Assembly (NCBI GenBank): GCA_964564625.1
Contig: CAZMBE010000044.1
Coordinates: 1 to 23,018 of the forward strand
Reading direction: 5' to 3'
Length of the DNA stretch: 23,018 nucleotides
Source: UBA2185 sp964564625
GTDB lineage: Bacteria > Desulfobacterota > Syntrophia > Syntrophales > UBA2185
A model generated the notes under the pieces. It ran no database searches and was not told the origin of the DNA. It was given only the letters and a program-made list of their open reading frames with translations. Positions 1 to 7,074 of the stretch are shown piece by piece (positions within the stretch are counted from its first letter, which is position 1; each line of letters starts with the position of its first letter). The position numbers were made by a program, and so were the translations under genes.

Positions 1-114
1 AGGTCTGGGCGGAGGGAAAAGTAAACGAGGGAGCGACTTTTTATTTTACACTGCCCTTGTCAAACATATAACAATAGATGATGAAACGCTTCTCTGAGTG
101 AAAAAACCCCAACG

Positions 115-379
115 ATGTGTTAAACAAAAAAAGTTATTGTTCCCCTCGACGGTTCGACATTAGCTGAAAACAACTTTCACTTCAGAGGGTATTAATGTCA
201 AATCAGAAATATTGGAAGGCGCAGCCGCCAAATATATTGTTGAGTACGCACACAATAATGCTGCCGATCTAATTGTAATTGGTACACATGGTTATACCGG
301 AATGAAAGAAGTGTTGTTTGGTAGTGTGGCTCTCAAGGTGTTGCATGATTCTAATGTATCTGTACTGCTGATAAAATGA
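115..379 (+). pseudogene. Decayed universal stress protein gene
   Basis: Two pieces of a UspA-fold protein lie in different frames. The first (about 127-180) encodes KKVIVPLDGSTLAEN, the usual first beta strand and nucleotide-binding aspartate of the family. The second (about 182-379) encodes the C-terminal half, with the IGTHGYTG loop, the GSVALKVL helix and a final VSVLLIK strand before a TGA at 377. The middle of the protein, roughly 65 residues by comparison with normal USPs of about 145, is missing. The frame changes at the junction, and an in-frame TAA at 121 follows the only nearby ATG (115). A deletion plus frameshift explains this. Intact relatives lie at 8561 and 22991. None of the 19-bp motif found upstream of those two copies is seen here. 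The pseudogene call is fairly safe; a sequencing error alone could not restore the missing middle. Confidence 0.75.
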
Positions 380-620
380 GAATCACATGCCACGTCGGTA
401 AAGTGAAACACGCGCAAAGATAAGTGTATCATTGCTGAGCACTGCCGGTTCTCGCCATCACAAGAAAAATCTTTAAGGAGAGCTAAGGCATTAATTATTA
501 TTGATGTTTCTGGCCGGAGGGAAATCACAAGGGAAAGCAGAGGGTGCAGTAATAAGGACTCTACAATGCCATCAGAGACTACAGACTTACCAAGTAGTAA
601 TGAAATATCTGAATCTACTC
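380..620. other. Intergenic stretch without a recognised gene
   Basis: The DNA between the dead USP gene and the end of msrAB shows no convincing coding region, RNA gene or terminator. A short plus-strand frame starting at ATG 567 runs antisense into msrAB and is not supported. Confidence 0.5.
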
Positions 621-1715
621 TCAGTCAAATAAAATTAGATACTTGCCATAGCCTTCTTTTTCCAGGTCTTCCTTGGGGATGAATCTCAAGGACGCTGAAT
701 TCATACAATAACGCAGTCCTGTCGGTTTCGGCCCATCCGGAAACACATGCCCGAGGTGTGAGTCCGCAAATTTACTCCGTACTTCCGTACGCTTCATAAA
801 AAGCCTGCGGTCTTCCTTTTCCACGATGTTGCCAGGCTCAAGGGGTTTGGTAAAACTGGGCCAGCCCGTTCCTGAATCATATTTATCCAGTGAGCTGAAG
901 AGCGGTTCGCCGGATACTATATCTACGTAAATGCCTTCTCTTTTATTATTCCAGTATTCATTGTCAAAAGGCGGTTCAGTGCCTTCCTGCTGTGTCACTT
1001 CGTATTGTCTTTTTGTCAGTTTTTCCCGTAGCGCCGGATCATCCGGTTTCTTGTATGGTTGTTTGGACGGGATGCTGCAACCAGCGCTCTCGTTTGCCCA
1101 TACTCTGTTCAAGAAGGCATCACGTCCCGATCCGGAGCGATAATACTTGTACCGTAGTGGATTTTTTTTGCTATAGCCCTGGTGATATTCCTCCGCGTCG
1201 TAAAACTTGCTGAATTTCACAATTTCTGTGACAATGGGCTTGGTAAAGCGTCCGGATTTTGCTAAGTCTTCCCGGGACTTTTCCGCAGAACGCTTCTGCT
1301 CTTCGTCATGGTAGAATATGACGCTTCTGTAGTAAGTACCGCGGTCGACAAATTGCCCCCCAGGATCAGTGGGATCGATGTGCTTCCAGAACACATCCAA
1401 CAATTGCTCATAGTTGGTTTTTGTGGGATCATAATACACCTGAACGGCCTCCACATGACCTTTCTTGCCGTATGTTTCATAGGTCGGAGTATCGCCTGTT
1501 CCACCGGTATACCCGGATACGACTTTCACAACACCCGGCACTTTTTCAAAATCGGATTCTACACACCAAAAACAGCCGCCCGCAAATGTTGCGATTTGGG
1601 TTGTCACATTCGCTTCCTTCATATTGTCTTTTACCTCCCGTTGGTCGCCGCTTGAACTTTGGCACCCTAAAATAAGAAGAAATACTATTATCACATATGG
1701 CAAGGTCTTTTTCAT
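621..1715 (-). CDS. msrAB: Bifunctional methionine sulfoxide reductase MsrA-MsrB, lipoprotein
   Basis: This enzyme reduces both S- and R-methionine sulfoxide back to methionine. The 364-residue protein begins with a lipoprotein signal (MKKTLPYVIIVFLLILGC); lipobox Cys18 would be lipidated, placing the enzyme on the outside of the inner membrane or in the outer membrane. The MsrA domain follows (about 42-200), with the catalytic GGCFWC motif (Cys48, Cys51). The MsrB domain (about 220-355) has the catalytic RYCMNSASLRF motif near Cys337. MsrB lacks the paired CxxC zinc ligands (VSGEPLF in place of the usual CG-containing site), so it is the zinc-free type. I chose the ATG at 1715 because GGAGGA lies just upstream and the lipoprotein signal begins there; an ORF start at 1754 adds 13 residues without a good ribosome site. 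The reductant partner, such as thioredoxin or a CcdA/DsbD relay, is not in the window. Confidence 0.93.
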   Translation of the reverse strand: MKKTLPYVIIVFLLILGCQSSSGDQREVKDNMKEANVTTQIATFAGGCFWCVESDFEKVPGVVKVVSGYTGGTGDTPTYETYGKKGHVEAVQVYYDPTKTNYEQLLDVFWKHIDPTDPGGQFVDRGTYYRSVIFYHDEEQKRSAEKSREDLAKSGRFTKPIVTEIVKFSKFYDAEEYHQGYSKKNPLRYKYYRSGSGRDAFLNRVWANESAGCSIPSKQPYKKPDDPALREKLTKRQYEVTQQEGTEPPFDNEYWNNKREGIYVDIVSGEPLFSSLDKYDSGTGWPSFTKPLEPGNIVEKEDRRLFMKRTEVRSKFADSHLGHVFPDGPKPTGLRYCMNSASLRFIPKEDLEKEGYGKYLILFD

Positions 1716-1759
1716 TCCTATCCTCCATGGCAATCCGTATGACACCTGATTCATTGAAT

Positions 1760-1789
1760 ATAATGTAAGGACGATTATCTGATTGTCAA
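1760..1789 (-). promoter_or_regulatory. Sigma70-like promoter of msrAB with overlapping inverted repeat
   Basis: Reading the minus strand, TTGACA (1789-1784) is followed after 18 bp by CATTAT (1765-1760). A perfect 7-bp inverted repeat, GACGATT at 1770-1776 and AATCGTC at 1789-1795, flanks and touches the -35 box, the expected position for a repressor or redox-regulator operator. Confidence 0.55.
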
Positions 1790-1816
1790 ATCGTCATAGA
1801 GAGCATACGGGAAGTA

Positions 1817-1845
1817 TTGACAGCAGCAATATGGTGTACTATTAT
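1817..1845 (+). promoter_or_regulatory. Sigma70-type promoter of nifU-nifS-cysE
   Basis: A perfect TTGACA (1817-1822), a 17-bp spacer and TATTAT (1840-1845) form a near-consensus promoter. The predicted start near 1852 leaves a leader of about 118 nt before nifU. No sigma54 -24/-12 element is seen, so the operon looks like housekeeping Fe-S assembly, not NifA-controlled nitrogen fixation. Confidence 0.7.
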
Positions 1846-1969
1846 AAAAAAGATTTTTATATTCCTATTTTTCATGACAATTTTTAGATTGCTGCGTAAT
1901 ATTTGTCACGGTAGCCAGTCTTTGTTTCTCGCAACCTTAAACGATAAAGACATAAAAAGGAGAGAGCCT

Positions 1970-2794
1970 ATGTGGGAATACACGGATAAAGTCAAAGAGC
2001 ACTTCCTGAATCCCCGTAACGTCGGGGAAGTAGAAAATCCGGATGGCGTGGCCGAGGTCGGTTCTATTGCCTGCGGAGATGCCCTCAAACTTTCGTTCAA
2101 GCTGGATGAGAATAAAAAAATTAAAGACGTCAAATTCAAGACCTTTGGCTGTGCCAGTGCGATTGCGACTTCTTCAGCATTGACGGAAATGATCAAGGGG
2201 ATGACACTGGAAGAAGCAATGAAAGTAACCAACCAGGACATTGCGGCCTTCCTCGGCGGACTTCCCCAGGAAAAAATGCACTGCTCCGTCATGGGAAAGC
2301 AGGCACTGGAGAAAGCGATAGAAAATTATCATGGCGCTCCCTCAAAAGAAACGGCGGCGCAGATCATATGTGAATGCTTTGGCGTGACAGATCTGGAAAT
2401 AGAGCGGGCAATCAAGGAAAACAATCTTTCTACGGTGGAAGAAGTAACGAACTACACGAAGGCCGGAGGAGGGTGCGGCGGCTGCCATGATGCTATCAGG
2501 CAAATTATCGAGAGGGTTCGAGCGGACGCGAAACCGATCACGAAACCGAAACTCTCCAACATTCAGAAAATAAAAATGGTTGAGGAAACAATAGAAAGGG
2601 AAATCAGGCCATCTTTGCAGCATGACGGTGGGGATATCGAACTCATTGACGTGATCGGCAACCGCGTTCTTGTCGCGACACGAGGCGCCTGTGCAACCTG
2701 CAAGGCCGCTGACATTACACTGAAACATTTTGTTGAGCAAAAGCTCCGGGATTTCGTATCTCCTGAGCTTGTTGTTGAAGAGGTGACGCAATGA
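1970..2794 (+). CDS. nifU: Fe-S cluster assembly scaffold NifU (three-domain)
   Basis: NifU assembles iron-sulfur clusters from iron and the sulfur released by NifS, then passes them to apo-proteins. All three classical domains are present in 274 residues. The IscU-like scaffold (1-125) has Cys35, Cys61 and Cys105. The central [2Fe-2S] domain (about 130-180) has Cys134, Cys136, Cys169 and Cys172. The Nfu domain (about 200-265) has the CATC pair Cys241/Cys244. The start at ATG 1970 follows AAAAGGAGAGAG and begins with the family-typical MWEYTDKVKEHF; the open frame extends upstream to 1817, but that extension contains the promoter and is not NifU-like. The last four bases overlap the nifS start (ATGA), so the two are translationally coupled. 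No nitrogenase gene is nearby, so a general Fe-S role is likelier than a nitrogenase-specific one. Confidence 0.95.
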   Translation: MWEYTDKVKEHFLNPRNVGEVENPDGVAEVGSIACGDALKLSFKLDENKKIKDVKFKTFGCASAIATSSALTEMIKGMTLEEAMKVTNQDIAAFLGGLPQEKMHCSVMGKQALEKAIENYHGAPSKETAAQIICECFGVTDLEIERAIKENNLSTVEEVTNYTKAGGGCGGCHDAIRQIIERVRADAKPITKPKLSNIQKIKMVEETIEREIRPSLQHDGGDIELIDVIGNRVLVATRGACATCKAADITLKHFVEQKLRDFVSPELVVEEVTQ

Positions 2795-3969
2795 AACCCA
2801 TATATCTCGACAACAATGCAACGACCCAGGTTGCTCCGGAGGTTCTGGAGGCAATGTTGCCCTATTTTCATGACTTTTACGGAAATCCTTCCAGCATGCA
2901 TTCCTTCGGCGGTCAGGTCGCAAAGAAAATCCGTGAAGCCCGTGAGCAGGCTGCGGCGCTCATCGGGGCCACATCTGATGAAATCATATTTACAAGTTGC
3001 GGTACGGAAAGCGACAATGCTGCCATCCGGTCAGCACTGGCAGCTCACCCCGACAGGCGTCACATTGTGACAAGCCGGGTTGAGCATCCCGCCATAAAAT
3101 CGCTGTGCGCTCACCTCACAAGGCAGGGGTATCGTGTGACGGAAATTCCCGTAGATAAGGAGGGTCTTCTGGACATGAACCACTATGAAAGAAGCCTGAC
3201 TCCGGATACGGCGGTGGTGAGTCTCATGTGGGCCAACAATGAATCAGGAGTTCTCTTTCCGGTGGAGAAGGCCGCGGAACTCGCGCACAAAAGAGGCATC
3301 CTGTTCCATACCGATGCTGTTCAGGCTGTGGGCAAGATTCCCATACACATGAAAGCGAATGTAATCGATATGCTCTCCATTTCCGGACACAAACTGCACG
3401 CTCCCAAGGGCATTGGAATCCTTTATGTCCGAAGAGGAACGAAATTTTCTCCTTTTTTGATCGGAGGGCACCAGGAAAAAGAACGCCGGGGAGGTACGGA
3501 AAATACTCCCAGCATCATCGGACTGGGGAAGGCATGCGAATTGGCAGCCCGTAATATGGAAGCGGAGAATACTAGAGTAAAACAACTGCGTGACAAGCTG
3601 GAAGAAAAACTCCTGGAGTTCATCCCCAACAGCCGGGTAAACGGGAACCGGTCGTACCGGCTTCCCAACACATCCAATATCAGCTTCGAGTTTGTCGAAG
3701 GCGAGGGTATTCTCCTTCTGATGGACGAATTCGGCATCTGTGCATCTTCCGGATCAGCCTGCACGTCCGGTTCCCTGCAGCCTTCCCATGTATTGCGCGC
3801 CATGGGTGTTCCGTTTACCATGGCTCATGGGTCAATCAGGTTCAGTTTGAGTATCTATACTACGGAAGAAGAAATAAACTTCGTGATTGAAAAGATGCCG
3901 CCCATTATTGAGAAATTACGCAGTATGTCCCCGTACTGGACGAGTGAAAAGGCGTGCGTCACGCAGTAG
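2791..3969 (+). CDS. nifS: Cysteine desulfurase NifS
   Basis: This PLP-dependent enzyme converts cysteine to alanine and delivers persulfide sulfur to NifU. The 392-residue length is normal for NifS/IscS. Visible marks are the N-terminal YLDNNATT motif, His99 in the RVEHPA motif, the PLP-binding Lys201 in SISGHKLHAPKG, and the persulfide-carrying Cys324 in the SSGSACTSG loop. The long loop around Cys324 without deletion places it in group I (NifS/IscS) and not with SufS. It starts inside the nifU stop codon and is followed 56 bp later by cysE, giving an operon that both makes and consumes cysteine. Confidence 0.95.
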   Translation: MKPIYLDNNATTQVAPEVLEAMLPYFHDFYGNPSSMHSFGGQVAKKIREAREQAAALIGATSDEIIFTSCGTESDNAAIRSALAAHPDRRHIVTSRVEHPAIKSLCAHLTRQGYRVTEIPVDKEGLLDMNHYERSLTPDTAVVSLMWANNESGVLFPVEKAAELAHKRGILFHTDAVQAVGKIPIHMKANVIDMLSISGHKLHAPKGIGILYVRRGTKFSPFLIGGHQEKERRGGTENTPSIIGLGKACELAARNMEAENTRVKQLRDKLEEKLLEFIPNSRVNGNRSYRLPNTSNISFEFVEGEGILLLMDEFGICASSGSACTSGSLQPSHVLRAMGVPFTMAHGSIRFSLSIYTTEEEINFVIEKMPPIIEKLRSMSPYWTSEKACVTQ

Positions 3970-4025
3970 CGGAAATATGAGATCGGAGCATTCCATAGCG
4001 TATTCACAAAGGAGGAAGCGTTACT

Positions 4026-4985
4026 GTGGATGACATGTCAAAAATGAAGCAATGCAGCGCCGACATTCGCATTGCCCGGCGCTTTCGTGAAGAAATCCCC
4101 CCTATTGTTGACCAGCTTGTATCATCATGCAACCGGGGGGGATGCTTTGATCATATAGGGCCTGAGCCGATCCCCTCGCGGGAAGCCGTTATCGACATCC
4201 TGCAAAGGGCAAGTCATATTCTCTACCCCGGTTATTTTATCCGAACACGAGTGGACCAGGTCAATGTCGGGTACTATTTCGGGCAGGAGGTAACAGGCCT
4301 TTTTGAAGCCCTTTCCGAGCAGATTATGCTGGCAATACGGCATGACTGCATCCGCCATAATCTGCCCTGCACCGACTGCGAGGAGCGAGGCCAGCAGGCG
4401 GCAGTCGACTTTTTACATGGCATGCCCCAGTTGCGGGAACTGTTGGCTACGGATATCCGGGCAGCCCATGAGGGTGATCCGGCGGCGAAAAGCTTTGACG
4501 AAATAATCTTCAGCTATCCCGGGCTCTATGCCATAACAGTCTATAGGATTGCACACCAGCTTCGACATCAGGAAATACCGCTGATCCCGCGTATCATGAC
4601 CGAACACGCCCATAGCAGAACAGGAATCGACATCCATCCTGGAGCCCACATCGGAGAAAGCTTTTTTATCGATCACGGTACGGGGGTAGTAATAGGAGAG
4701 ACAGCCGTTATCGGCAAGCGGGTGAGGATCTATCAGGGCGTGACTTTAGGGGCTTTATCGCTCGGTCGCGAAGAAATAGATAATTTGAGAGAGCAAAAGC
4801 GTCATCCAACAATAGAAGACGATGTCGTAATTTATGCAAATGCCACTGTTCTGGGTGGAAAGACTGTTATCGGGACCCGTTCGGTGATCGGCGGAAATGT
4901 CTGGATTACCGATTCAGTGCCGCCCGATACGGAAGTGTTTCTGAAAAAGCCGGAACTGGTCCTTCGGGGGAAGGAGATAACATAG
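4026..4985 (+). CDS. cysE: Serine O-acetyltransferase, EpsC/NifP-like
   Basis: The enzyme acetylates serine with acetyl-CoA, the first committed step of cysteine synthesis, and so feeds NifS with substrate. The 319-residue protein has a long helical N-terminal part (about 1-190) containing a CTDC pair (115-118), and a left-handed beta-helix of hexapeptide repeats (about 198-300). The catalytic FFIDHGTG motif holds Asp216 and His217. The N-terminal part is longer than that of E. coli CysE and resembles the EpsC/NifP type linked to nifUS. The start is uncertain: GTG at 4026 lies 10 bp after GGAGG (4011-4015) and is preferred; ATG at 4035 would be 19 bp away. It is the last gene of the nifU-nifS-cysE operon. 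Confidence 0.92.
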   Translation: MDDMSKMKQCSADIRIARRFREEIPPIVDQLVSSCNRGGCFDHIGPEPIPSREAVIDILQRASHILYPGYFIRTRVDQVNVGYYFGQEVTGLFEALSEQIMLAIRHDCIRHNLPCTDCEERGQQAAVDFLHGMPQLRELLATDIRAAHEGDPAAKSFDEIIFSYPGLYAITVYRIAHQLRHQEIPLIPRIMTEHAHSRTGIDIHPGAHIGESFFIDHGTGVVIGETAVIGKRVRIYQGVTLGALSLGREEIDNLREQKRHPTIEDDVVIYANATVLGGKTVIGTRSVIGGNVWITDSVPPDTEVFLKKPELVLRGKEIT

Positions 4986-5031
4986 CCCATTTTGACGAAT
5001 TCGTAGAAAGTCGCGAAACCGTCAAAAGGGC
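4985..5031 (+). terminator. Inverted repeat immediately after cysE
   Basis: GCCCATTTTGACG (4985-4997) pairs with CGTCAAAAGGGC (5020-5031) to give a 12-bp stem with one bulged A and a 22-nt loop. It begins at the last base of the cysE stop codon. There is no run of T after it, so it may act as an RNA 3' end stabiliser instead of an intrinsic terminator. Confidence 0.35.
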
Positions 5032-5179
5032 ATTCCTGTGAATACCCTGACCCAGGGTGCAAAGGACCGGTTTTGAGCCTTTGCGGGAACCTCGTCTGAA
5101 TCATTGGCGTGACATCATTGAAGACTGATTACGAGGCCGTCAACATGCAATAACTTTGATAGAAAAGGAGTATAAAGCT

Positions 5180-5374
5180 ATGACTACAATTATGCCGGAA
5201 GGAGACTCTATTCGCAAGGCCGTCAAATGGATTTCTGATATGCTCCAGGAAGCCCCGGGCAAGTCTGTTCAAAAGCTTGTCAATGAAGCGGTATTACGTT
5301 TTGACCTTTCTCCAAAAGAGGCCCTGTTTCTGACGGAGTTTTATCGCAAAGGCAAAGCGGGTATCATCCCGTAA
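5180..5374 (+). CDS. Small conserved-looking protein of unknown function (64 aa)
   Basis: A 64-residue acidic-to-neutral protein, MTTIMPEGDSIRKAVKWISD at the start, then an amphipathic helix (about 9-45) and a second helix containing RFDLSPKEALFLTEFYRKG. I do not recognise a named family. There is no signal peptide, membrane segment or cysteine. The start at 5180 follows AAAGGAG (5164-5170) with 9-bp spacing; an upstream ATG at 5156 lacks a ribosome site. It stands alone between cysE and the motif-controlled SOD unit. The balanced codon use and strong ribosome site make it likely to be real. Confidence 0.65.
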   Translation: MTTIMPEGDSIRKAVKWISDMLQEAPGKSVQKLVNEAVLRFDLSPKEALFLTEFYRKGKAGIIP

Positions 5375-5454
5375 TCCTAGTGAGAAAAAACCGGCGGAAT
5401 TTTTCTATACAATCTGCCCTCCTTTCTGAATGTGTGTAATGTCTTCCATTCTGA

Positions 5455-5483
5455 TAGGTATTGCCTACCAATTTCCTTACAAT
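5455..5483 (+). promoter_or_regulatory. 19-bp motif copy A with -10-like box, upstream of the SOD unit
   Basis: TAGGTATTGCCTACCAATT (5455-5473) contains the TAGG-N5-CCTA dyad shared with the other copies. TACAAT (5478-5483) follows, slightly closer than in the other copies. The downstream gene begins at 5607. Confidence 0.6.
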
Positions 5484-5510
5484 TAATACTTGTTGCCTTT
5501 CCCCCCATTT

Positions 5511-5544
5511 GATGCGTATGCTTCCATTAATTATGATACGCATC
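5511..5544 (+). repeat. Perfect 9-bp inverted repeat in the SOD-unit leader
   Basis: GATGCGTAT (5511-5519) and ATACGCATC (5536-5544) are perfect complements separated by 16 bp. If transcription starts just after motif A, this repeat lies near the 5' end of the transcript and could form an RNA hairpin; as DNA it could be an operator. Confidence 0.5.
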
Positions 5545-5606
5545 CTCCAGGTAATAGTCTATACCAGCTCGATATACTATAATTTTAGCTAAAGGGAGGA
5601 ATTACT

Positions 5607-5798
5607 ATGGATCAGGACAGGGCAGATCAATTGTGGCAGCAAATGTGCACGCATATAGAGCAGCTGCTTCCCCGATTTCTAAATGGAGAGTTGCGCCAGA
5701 TAGAATACAAATCCGACAAAGTAATCGCATTATTGGATATGCCATCGAAATATAGAAATAAAAACGATGGACAACAGTCCAAACTGACAACACCCTGA
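5607..5798 (+). CDS. Small protein of unknown function upstream of SOD (63 aa)
   Basis: A 63-residue protein beginning MDQDRADQLWQQMCTHIEQL, predicted helical for its first 30 residues, then a short beta-like IEYKSDKVIALLDM segment and a polar tail. It has one cysteine and no signal peptide. AAAGGGAGG lies just before the ATG. It is 39 bp ahead of the superoxide dismutase gene and behind motif A, so it is probably cotranscribed with SOD. I do not recognise the family; a role linked to SOD is inference from position only. Confidence 0.65.
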   Translation: MDQDRADQLWQQMCTHIEQLLPRFLNGELRQIEYKSDKVIALLDMPSKYRNKNDGQQSKLTTP

Positions 5799-5837
5799 GC
5801 AACGGGTGTACTATCATAATAAAAAAGGAGGAAAACC

Positions 5838-6452
5838 ATGGGGCAAGGAAAATTCTATACACAATCGCCGTTAGCCTATGACTACAAAGCTTTGGCGCCT
5901 CATATCTCAGAGGAACAGCTGAAGATCCATTACGAGAAACATCACCAGGCGTATATCAGGGGAGCAAACGCCATTCTCGAAAAACTTGATAAGGCCCGCA
6001 AGGAGCAGATTGATTTCGACATGAAATCGACATTGAAAGAGCTTTCTTTCAACATCGGGGGGCAGCTGCTTCACTCTTTGTTCTGGGGCAACTTAGCTCC
6101 CACCGGTCGGTATGAAAAGCCGGCCGGCATTTTAGGAAATGAGATTAAAGGTGAGTTCGGAAGTTTTGAGCGGTTTAAAAAGGAGTTCACACAGGCGGCA
6201 CTCAGTGTTGAGGGGTCCGGATGGGCTGCATTGTCCTACTGCAGGCGAACAGAAAGACCCTTGATCATGCAGATCGAGAAGCACAATGTGAATGTTTATC
6301 CTATGTTCAGAATAATTCTTGTCCTCGACGTCTTTGAACATGCCTATTACATCGATTATAAAAATGACCGGGCAAGATTTGTCGATGCATTCTGGAACAT
6401 TGTGAACTGGGATGAAGCAGGCAAGAGGCTGGACGAGAGTATGAAAGCATAA
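5838..6452 (+). CDS. sodB: Fe/Mn superoxide dismutase, Fe-type or cambialistic
   Basis: Dismutates superoxide to oxygen and hydrogen peroxide; with no signal peptide it should be cytoplasmic. The 204 residues carry the four metal ligands: His31 (KIHYEKHHQAY), His79 (LLHSLFW), Asp164 and His168 (LDVFEHAYYIDY). The second-sphere glutamine sits at Gln76 in the GGQLLHSLFW segment, the position used by Fe enzymes. The sequence MQIEKHNVNV near 144-153 resembles archaeal-type and cambialistic SODs more than E. coli SodA. A strong AAAAAAGGAGG precedes the ATG. It follows the 63-residue gene and probably shares the motif A promoter. Metal choice cannot be settled from sequence. Confidence 0.92.
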   Translation: MGQGKFYTQSPLAYDYKALAPHISEEQLKIHYEKHHQAYIRGANAILEKLDKARKEQIDFDMKSTLKELSFNIGGQLLHSLFWGNLAPTGRYEKPAGILGNEIKGEFGSFERFKKEFTQAALSVEGSGWAALSYCRRTERPLIMQIEKHNVNVYPMFRIILVLDVFEHAYYIDYKNDRARFVDAFWNIVNWDEAGKRLDESMKA

Positions 6453-6584
6453 AACCTGAAGCGTGAATGAAGGAGAAAGTTTTTTACATTTATAGGTAGA
6501 AAGGATATAGAAATTTGCAAATGCAAGGTAGTTCGGCGCCCGTGTTTTTATTTATCACCGAACAGAAAGGAGTCGCCTTTTTTG

Positions 6585-7025
6585 ATGGAAATGGCTGATA
6601 TCATTGTTGTTGAGGATAATCGAAATGATGTTGAGATGGTCTTGGATGCTATGTCCGGGAACTATACGACAGATAGGGTGTGTGTTCTCCGTGATGGCGC
6701 AGAAGCTCTTGATTATTTTTTTGGCCCTGAGGGATGCTTCCAGGCTCCAACTGTCCATCTTCCCAAATTAATACTCCTCGATTTAAAACTTCCTAAAATC
6801 AGCGGTTTGGAATTTCTGGAGCGTATCAGATCCGATGAACGTACAAAACATATTCCCACAGTTATATTTACTTCATCCAATGAAGAAGAGGACAGGAACA
6901 AAAGCTATGTTTTGGGAGCAAATAGTTATATTGTAAAGCCCTTGGATGCGGATTTATTCTCACGATTTGTTACGGATATCATATCGTATTGGATATCCAT
7001 GAACAGGTCACTATACGAAAATTAG
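6585..7025 (+). CDS. Single-domain response regulator (Rcp1-like receiver)
   Basis: A 146-residue CheY-fold receiver with no output domain. The acidic pair is in VVEDNRND (Glu10, Asp11), the phospho-acceptor is Asp66 in LLDLKLP, and the switch residues are Thr96 (FTSS) and Lys118 (VKPLD). The extended loop between strands 2 and 3 (DYFFGPEGCFQAP) and the C-terminal helix resemble Rcp1-type regulators, which usually relay signals from phytochrome- or PAS-type histidine kinases. No kinase is adjacent. TTG at 6582 is an alternative start with better spacing to AAAGGAG (6566-6572). It sits 49 bp before the PAS-LuxR regulator and may be cotranscribed with it. Confidence 0.9.
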   Translation: MEMADIIVVEDNRNDVEMVLDAMSGNYTTDRVCVLRDGAEALDYFFGPEGCFQAPTVHLPKLILLDLKLPKISGLEFLERIRSDERTKHIPTVIFTSSNEEEDRNKSYVLGANSYIVKPLDADLFSRFVTDIISYWISMNRSLYEN

Positions 7026-7074
7026 ATAATAGCGGTGAAAATTCTAATTTTCAAATCTACTCGGAGATTAAGCC

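Noticed and set aside
567..683. Plus-strand 38-codon frame beginning MPSETTDLPSSNE
   Set aside because: Most of its second half is antisense to the msrAB end; the ribosome-like AAGGA alone is weak support.
1831..1847. GTGTACTATTATAA near nifU as a motif half-site
   Set aside because: The resemblance is explained by the -10 box of a good sigma70 promoter, and no AGG-N5-CCTA core is present.
1817..1969. In-frame upstream extension of nifU
   Set aside because: It contains the TTGACA/TATTAT promoter, is not NifU-like, and ATG 1970 has the ribosome site and the family N-terminus.
5376..5410. GAAAAA ... TTTTTC around CCGGCGG as a terminator after the 64-residue gene
   Set aside because: The stem is AT-only and interrupted, with no stable GC portion.
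6492..6510. TAGGTAGAAAGGATATAGA as a further motif copy before the Rcp1-like receiver
   Set aside because: Only the left half matches; the CCTAC core is absent.
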